Shown here piece by piece: positions 13,165 through 17,145 of a stretch of 17,145 nucleotides of DNA; the first letter of the stretch is position 1; every line of letters begins with the position of its first letter. Below the pieces are notes generated by a model, which did not search any database, was not told the DNA's origin, and saw only the letters and a program-made list of their open reading frames with translations. Location: assembly GCA_016293915.1 (NCBI GenBank), contig JAEDCY010000051.1, positions 1 through 17,145 of the forward strand. The letters are read 5' to 3'. The DNA comes from Treponema sp. (GTDB lineage: Bacteria > Spirochaetota > Spirochaetia > Treponematales > Treponemataceae). The position numbers and the translations under genes were made by a program.

Positions 13165-14610
13165 ATGGATATAATTTCTAGCGCACTTTTCACAGATTTT
13201 TATGAACTGACAATGGCTCAGGGCTACTGGAAAGAAAACATGAATCAAGAAGTTGTTTTTGACATGTTCTTCCGAAGAAACCCTTTCAACGGCGGATTTT
13301 CGATTCTTGCCGGAAACGAAACTCTTATGGATATTATTGTAAACTTCCGCTTCAGCGAAGATGACATTAAATATCTTGCAGAGCAGAAGATTTTCGAACA
13401 GGGCTTTCTTGATTACCTTAAAGACTTCCATTTTACAGGCGACCTATACACAATGGATGAAGGAACTGTAATCTTTCCTCAAGAACCTCTCGTACGCATC
13501 CATGCAAATCTTATAGAAGCTCAGATTCTCGAAGCCCTTGTTCTCAATCAAGTTAACTTCCAGAGTCTTATTGCTACAAAAACAGCCCGCATCTGGCTGG
13601 CTTCTAAAAAGGCACCGATTATGGAATTCGGTCTTCGCCGTGCACAGGGACCTGATGGCGGAATGAGTGCAACACGTGCATCTTACATTGGTGGTGCTGC
13701 TGGAACTTCCAACACACTTGCCGGAAAAGAATACGGCATTCCTGTTATGGGAACTATGGCTCACTCATGGATTATGTCTCACTCTTCTGAATTGGAAGCC
13801 TTCCGCGAGTATGCAAAAATCTATCCTAATAATTCAGTATTCCTTATTGATACTTATGATACACTTCACTCTGGTATTAAAAACGCAATTATTGCCGGAG
13901 GCGAGCTTGTAGAAAAAGGCTACAACTTTGGTGTCCGCCTTGATTCTGGAGACATTTCTTACCTGACACGCGAGGTTCGTAAAGAACTGGACCGCGCAGG
14001 CTATCCTCAGGCAAAAATCAGCGTATCTAACGAGCTTACAGAAGAAATCATTACAACACTCGTTGCAAGCGGTGCTCCAATCAACAGCTGGGGCGTTGGA
14101 ACTCACATGGTAACAGGTGGAAACGAAGCTTCCTTCACAGGTGTTTACAAGCTTGCAGCCCGCCACGACAAAGCTACAAATCAGATGGTTCCTGCAATGA
14201 AATTTTCTGATAACCCTGCAAAAACAACAAACCCAGGCATCAAAAATGTATTCCGCCTTTATGATGAAAACGGAATGGCACTCGCTGATATTCTCGCCCT
14301 CGAAGGTGAGACAATTGAAGAAGGCAAAGAGTACCGCTATCACCACCCTATGGTAGACTACCGCCAGTTCACCTGCAAAGCTGCAAAAATTGAACCGCTT
14401 TTGAAGAAACGCCTTGAAAAAGGCCAGCGCGTAACAGAACGTCTGCCTGATTCAGAGCAACTCAAAATCAGCCGAACTACAATGCAGAACCAGCTTGAAA
14501 GCTTTGATGAGTCATACAAGCGAATCTTGAACCCGCATATTTACAAGGTTTCGCTCACAGAAAAGCTGATGGAACTGAAAAAGGATTTTATTGAAAAGAA
14601 TTTAAAGTAA
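13165..14610 (+). CDS. pncB: Nicotinate phosphoribosyltransferase
   Basis: Makes nicotinate mononucleotide from nicotinate and PRPP, usually with ATP, in NAD salvage. Family marks: DFYELTMAQGYW (11-22), EFGLRRAQGPDGG (154-166), GTMAHSWIMSHSSELEAF with the probable phosphorylated H200, LIDTYDTL, GVRLDSGD, and SNELTEE. The 481-residue length is normal for the long bacterial type. The ATG at 13165 has AAGGA six bases upstream; the in-frame ATG at 13144 lies inside a palindrome with no ribosome site and would add seven unrelated residues. Probably co-transcribed with the SDR gene. Confidence 0.95.
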   Translation: MDIISSALFTDFYELTMAQGYWKENMNQEVVFDMFFRRNPFNGGFSILAGNETLMDIIVNFRFSEDDIKYLAEQKIFEQGFLDYLKDFHFTGDLYTMDEGTVIFPQEPLVRIHANLIEAQILEALVLNQVNFQSLIATKTARIWLASKKAPIMEFGLRRAQGPDGGMSATRASYIGGAAGTSNTLAGKEYGIPVMGTMAHSWIMSHSSELEAFREYAKIYPNNSVFLIDTYDTLHSGIKNAIIAGGELVEKGYNFGVRLDSGDISYLTREVRKELDRAGYPQAKISVSNELTEEIITTLVASGAPINSWGVGTHMVTGGNEASFTGVYKLAARHDKATNQMVPAMKFSDNPAKTTNPGIKNVFRLYDENGMALADILALEGETIEEGKEYRYHHPMVDYRQFTCKAAKIEPLLKKRLEKGQRVTERLPDSEQLKISRTTMQNQLESFDESYKRILNPHIYKVSLTEKLMELKKDFIEKNLK

Positions 14611-14613
14611 ATT

Positions 14614-14640
14614 GTCATGCTGAACATGTTTCAGAATTTT
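14614..14640. repeat. Partial palindrome next to copy B, possible weak terminator of pncB
   Basis: GTCATGCTGAAC (14614-14625) is an exact inverted copy of GTTCAGCATGAC at 14735-14746 in copy B. It also forms a small hairpin, CTGAA with TTCAG, followed by AATTTTTA, four bases after the pncB stop. The short stem makes termination uncertain. Confidence 0.5.
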
Positions 14641-14645
14641 TATGA

Positions 14646-14766
14646 GGGGGATGACCAATAAGTTTACTTCCTAGTGTCATTCCGAACTTGTTTCGGAATC
14701 TATATACCTAGATATAGTGTAGATGCTGAAACAAGTTCAGCATGACGATACTTTTTGGACAGCCCC
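14646..14766. repeat. MITE-like palindromic element, short copy B
   Basis: A compact copy of the element at 11944-12178. It folds as ATTCCGAA-CTTG-TTTCGGAAT, then an AT-rich imperfect palindrome (TATATACCTAGATATA), then GCTGAA-ACAAG-TTCAGC, ending CAGCCCC. Terminal inverted repeats are about eight of ten bases. It lies between convergent pncB and ttcA-like genes, 13 bp before the latter's stop. No target-site duplication was evident by eye. Confidence 0.85.
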
Positions 14767-14778
14767 GACAGTTTTATT

Positions 14779-15507
14779 TCACGGCAAATACAGCGGCTGT
14801 ATGTTTCGCATTGAAGCAAACAACCGCTCTTTTTTTGCCTCGTCACCATCTGTCAAAGCCTCAAGCTTTGCCCTAGTCGCTTTGCGTCCCGAATTATCCT
14901 GGTAATTACAGGTACAGGTAAAGCCCGCATAGCCGCCCGCCTTTGCCTCTTCTATCAGTCGTGCCTCGCTTACATAACAAAGGGGCCGGATTACTGTAAT
15001 TGGAAAATTATCATACTTAAGCCTCGGCGGCATAGATGCCAGCTCTCCTTTATTCAGCATATTCATTAAAAGAGTTTCCAGAATATCATCCATGTGGTGC
15101 CCTAGGGCAATCTTGTTATAGCCGTGTTCAATTGCATAATTCAAAAGCTCAGTTCGGCGTTGAGTTGAACACCACCAGCAGCTCATCTTCTGTCCGGGCT
15201 TTACACGTTCCAAAACATTTACATTCAACTGCACAAAAGACACACCCCACTCCCGGAACAAGGCCTTAATTCCCTCAGGAAAATCCGGCGCAAAATCAGA
15301 TTTTATAAAAAGAGCCTTATATTCAAAGCTTGTATCAGCAGCCCCTTCCCTCGCAGGCCTCCTCGCCCTGTCAGCAAAATATTTTATAAGAGCCGTAGAG
15401 TCCTTTCCACCGCTGGCACCAATGAGAATGCGGTCGTCTTTTTCTATGAGCTGGTAGTCAAAAACTGCTTTGTCTATGAGACTGGAAAGCCTTGGTTGTT
15501 TTTTCAT
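14779..15507 (-). CDS. TtcA-like PP-loop ATPase, tRNA 2-thiolation family
   Basis: Probable tRNA sulfur-transfer enzyme, as TtcA makes 2-thiocytidine-32. The 242-residue protein has the PP-loop SGGKDS (32-37), a CxxC pair C110-W-W-C113, GHHMDD (136-141), PLCYVSEARLIEEAK, and Cys198/Cys200, one of which could be the third iron-sulfur ligand. The extra residues RARRPAREGAADTS (47-60) form a short insertion. No Shine-Dalgarno or clear -10 is visible before the ATG. A strong terminator lies upstream, between the GGGtGRT gene and this one, so it may be expressed separately. Other PP-loop thiolases (TtuA type) are the main alternative. Confidence 0.82.
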   Translation of the reverse strand: MKKQPRLSSLIDKAVFDYQLIEKDDRILIGASGGKDSTALIKYFADRARRPAREGAADTSFEYKALFIKSDFAPDFPEGIKALFREWGVSFVQLNVNVLERVKPGQKMSCWWCSTQRRTELLNYAIEHGYNKIALGHHMDDILETLLMNMLNKGELASMPPRLKYDNFPITVIRPLCYVSEARLIEEAKAGGYAGFTCTCNYQDNSGRKATRAKLEALTDGDEAKKERLFASMRNIQPLYLP

Positions 15508-15571
15508 AAGAATTCGATAAACCTGCTACTGCACAGGCTACAGTGCATGCCTAAAATAGCAAATGCGTTAA

Positions 15572-15599
15572 AAAAAACAGTCCATCGGGACTGTTTTTT
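15572..15599. terminator. Bidirectional intrinsic terminator
   Basis: AAAAAACAGTCC (15572-15583) and GGACTGTTTTTT (15588-15599) form a perfect 12-bp stem with loop ATCG. The run of A's and T's makes it work on both strands. It should end the minus-strand NifU-like/GGGtGRT transcript. Flanking AAATGC and GCATTT (15561-15566, 15601-15606) can extend the pairing. Confidence 0.8.
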
Positions 15600-15621
15600 A
15601 GCATTTACTTACTAAATGGCT

Positions 15622-15689
15622 CGCCCGATTTATCGGGCGCGTCGCAAACCTACGGTTTGCTTACGAGTTTTCGCTAACGCGAAAACTCG
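15622..15689. repeat. Run of three perfect hairpins downstream of the GGGtGRT gene
   Basis: CGCCCGA-TTTA-TCGGGCG (15622-15639), GCAAACC-TAC-GGTTTGC (15644-15660) and an 11-bp stem CGAGTTTTCGC with loop TAAC (15664-15689) follow each other with gaps of four and three bases. The run begins ten bases after the GGGtGRT stop on the minus strand. None has a T-run, so the group looks like a dispersed multi-hairpin repeat, possibly stabilising the 3' end of the mRNA. Confidence 0.75.
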
Positions 15690-15698
15690 CGAACAAAA

Positions 15699-16736
15699 CT
15701 AAAAAGAACCTGCTACAGCAACAGCGCACGCAACAGTGCATCCTACCATAGGGTTGTTACCCATTCCCATGAAGCCCATCATTTCTACGTGAGCTGGTAC
15801 TGATGAAGAACCTGCGAACTGTGCATCAGAGTGCATACGTCCGAGAGTATCAGTAAAGCCGTAAGAAGCTGGACCTGCAGCCATGTTATCTGGGTGAAGT
15901 GTACGACCTGTACCACCACCAGAAGCTACAGAGAAGTATTTCTTACCAGCGAGGAGACGCTCCTTCTTGTAAGTACCTGCAACCGGGTGCTGGAAACGTG
16001 TTGGGTTTGTTGAGTTACCAGTGATAGAAACATCAACATCCTCGTGCCACATAATTGCAACACCTTCGCGTACATCGTCAGCACCGTAGCACTTTACGAT
16101 AAGGCGGTCTGGGTTAGATCCGTATGGAACTTCCTTTACAACCTTAAGAGCCTTGTCTGTACCTTCGCCATTGAAATAGTCGAATTCAGTCTGAACGTAT
16201 GTGAAGCCGTTAATACGAGAAATAATCTGAGCAGCGTCTTTTCCAAGACCGTTCAAGATAACGCGGAGCTTGTTCTTGCGAACTTTGTTAGCGTTAGCAG
16301 CAATCTTAATAGCACCTTCAGCAGCAGCGAAAGATTCGTGTCCTGCCAGGAATGCGAAGCACTGTGTTTCTTCTGAAAGAAGACGTGCACCGAGGTTTCC
16401 GTGACCAAGACCAACTTTACGGTCATCAGCTACAGAACCTGGCAAACAGAATGCCTGAAGTCCCTTACCGATATTAGCAGCAGCTGCAGAACCAGTTTTG
16501 TCTCCTGTCTTTTCTGCTTCTTTGATTGCGATTGCAGATCCGAGTACATATGCCCATTTAGCATCCTCGAAACAAATCTGCTGTGTAGACTGACAGATTT
16601 CGTATGGATCGAAACCGCGGTCCTGACAAAGCTTGCGAGCTTCGTTCAATCCAGCTTCGCCTTCTGAAAAACCATATTCTTTAAGAGCCTTATTCACCTG
16701 AGGAATGCGGCCTTCAAAATCTTCAAATAATGCCAT
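15699..16736 (-). CDS. GGGtGRT family protein, function unknown
   Basis: A 345-residue conserved protein named for its motif, here GGGTGRT at 273-279 (SVASGGGTGRTLHPDN). It is known from anaerobes such as spirochaetes, fusobacteria and clostridia, from memory. Other well-kept stretches: LGHGNLGARLLSEETQCFAFLAGHESFAAAEGAIKIAA (109-146) and a glycine/methionine-rich C-terminus with C333 and C337. There are eight or more cysteines (including 37, 48, 55, 97, 126, 216). No signal peptide or membrane anchor. It is 20 bp downstream of the NifU-like gene, with AGGAGG (16746-16751) nine bases before the ATG. An iron-sulfur or sulfur-transfer role is inferred from that partner only. Codon use looks like that of a well-expressed gene. 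Confidence 0.88.
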   Translation of the reverse strand: MALFEDFEGRIPQVNKALKEYGFSEGEAGLNEARKLCQDRGFDPYEICQSTQQICFEDAKWAYVLGSAIAIKEAEKTGDKTGSAAAANIGKGLQAFCLPGSVADDRKVGLGHGNLGARLLSEETQCFAFLAGHESFAAAEGAIKIAANANKVRKNKLRVILNGLGKDAAQIISRINGFTYVQTEFDYFNGEGTDKALKVVKEVPYGSNPDRLIVKCYGADDVREGVAIMWHEDVDVSITGNSTNPTRFQHPVAGTYKKERLLAGKKYFSVASGGGTGRTLHPDNMAAGPASYGFTDTLGRMHSDAQFAGSSSVPAHVEMMGFMGMGNNPMVGCTVACAVAVAGSF

Positions 16737-16756
16737 AATTCTATTCCTCCTGTGAC

Positions 16757-17145
16757 CTATTCTTTACGTGGGTCGATAAGTTTTACCATGCCCTGATCTT
16801 CAGTTACACGACCATAGTGTGTGCGTGCACCTGCAATAGCTTCTTCAGCTGGTTTTCCAGCCTTGAGAGCGTCCATCAATTTACCAAAGTTGATACAGTT
16901 GTAACCGATAATCTGGTTGTCCTTATCGATTGCACAAGTCTCAACATAACCTTCTGTCATTTCAAGGTAGCGAGGACCTGTCTTGCGTGTAGCAAACATT
17001 GTACCTACCTGAGAGCGGAGGTTCTTTCCGAGGTCTTCAAGAGAAGCACCAACTTTAAGTCCGTCCTTAGAGTAAGCAGACTGTGAACGACCGTAAACAA
17101 TCTGGAGGAAGAGTTCGCGCATAGCTGTGTTGATAGCATCGCAAA
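16757..17145 (-). CDS. NifU/IscU-like iron-sulfur scaffold family protein (5' end cut by window edge)
   Basis: The reading frame stays open through position 17145, giving CDAINTAMRELFLQIVYGRSQSAYSK at the visible start, so the ATG at 17122 is internal and the true start lies outside. Visible part: about 129 residues. Conserved-looking cysteines occur in CDAIN, VETCAID and YNCINFGKLMDAL; the C-terminal LKAGKPAEEAIAGARTHYG resembles the last helices of NifU/IscU-type scaffolds. The usual neighbour of GGGtGRT genes is annotated as an iron-sulfur cluster assembly scaffold, which supports the call, but without the N-terminal half metal ligands cannot be checked. Confidence 0.7.
   Translation of the reverse strand, partial: CDAINTAMRELFLQIVYGRSQSAYSKDGLKVGASLEDLGKNLRSQVGTMFATRKTGPRYLEMTEGYVETCAIDKDNQIIGYNCINFGKLMDALKAGKPAEEAIAGARTHYGRVTEDQGMVKLIDPRKE

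Noticed and set aside
13834..14346. Minus-strand reading frame of 170 codons inside pncB
   Set aside because: Antisense shadow of the strongly conserved nicotinate phosphoribosyltransferase; Cys- and Phe-rich composition without a domain.
15521..15716. AACCTGCTAC recurring at 12004, 15521 and 15706 as a repeat
   Set aside because: One copy is coding sequence (Val-Ala-Gly-Ser) and the flanks do not match; ten-base chance recurrence is more likely.

Overview
The window looks like chromosomal DNA of a low-to-moderate GC host-associated spirochaete, most likely a Treponema of the gut or oral type. This is an inference from the protein set: a single-chain GlyRS with a Cys4 insertion, a PilZ protein with long acidic tails, the GGGtGRT/NifU-like pair, and infC-rpmI-rplT followed by zapB-like and zapA genes. 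No rRNA, tRNA, CRISPR array, transposase or phage gene was seen, and almost all genes are housekeeping or regulatory.

Layout. (1) Positions 1-2981, minus strand: dus (tRNA dihydrouridine synthase) then a PilZ protein in one operon, then the 5' part of glyQS, cut by the window edge. (2) 3072-4804, plus strand: a DUF975 membrane protein overlapping an S49 (SppA-type) protease. (3) 4816-5817, minus: a THUMP/TRM11-like nucleic-acid methyltransferase that converges on sppA. (4) 6001-8444, plus: infC-rpmI-rplT, a coiled-coil ZapB-like gene, zapA and a DUF188 gene, tightly packed and probably one transcript. (5) 8522-11861, minus: a GH3/NagZ-like lipoprotein, an RsmB/NSUN-type RNA m5C methyltransferase and a GAF-HD-GYP c-di-GMP phosphodiesterase. 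(6) 12257-14610, plus: a short-chain dehydrogenase and nicotinate phosphoribosyltransferase. (7) 14779-17145, minus: a NifU-like protein (5' end cut), the GGGtGRT protein and a TtcA-like PP-loop tRNA thiolase.

Themes. Four genes modify RNA or are likely to (dus, the TRM11-like gene, the RsmB-like gene, ttcA-like), beside translation genes (glyQS, infC, bL35, bL20). Two proteins belong to c-di-GMP signalling: a PilZ reader and an HD-GYP eraser. The least understood unit is the NifU-like/GGGtGRT pair.

The most interesting material lies between genes. Two copies of a palindromic, MITE-like element (11944-12178 and 14646-14766) share ends but differ by insertions placed in their hairpin loops. 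A cloverleaf-shaped palindrome fills the gap between two convergent stop codons (8445-8518). A heptad repeat that is also a 16-bp inverted repeat sits between the infC promoter and a divergent gene. A run of hairpins follows the GGGtGRT gene. Several genes without a Shine-Dalgarno have a TATAAT or CATAAT box ending only 6-9 nt before their ATG, which suggests leaderless mRNAs. Genes with a clear Shine-Dalgarno lack this arrangement.
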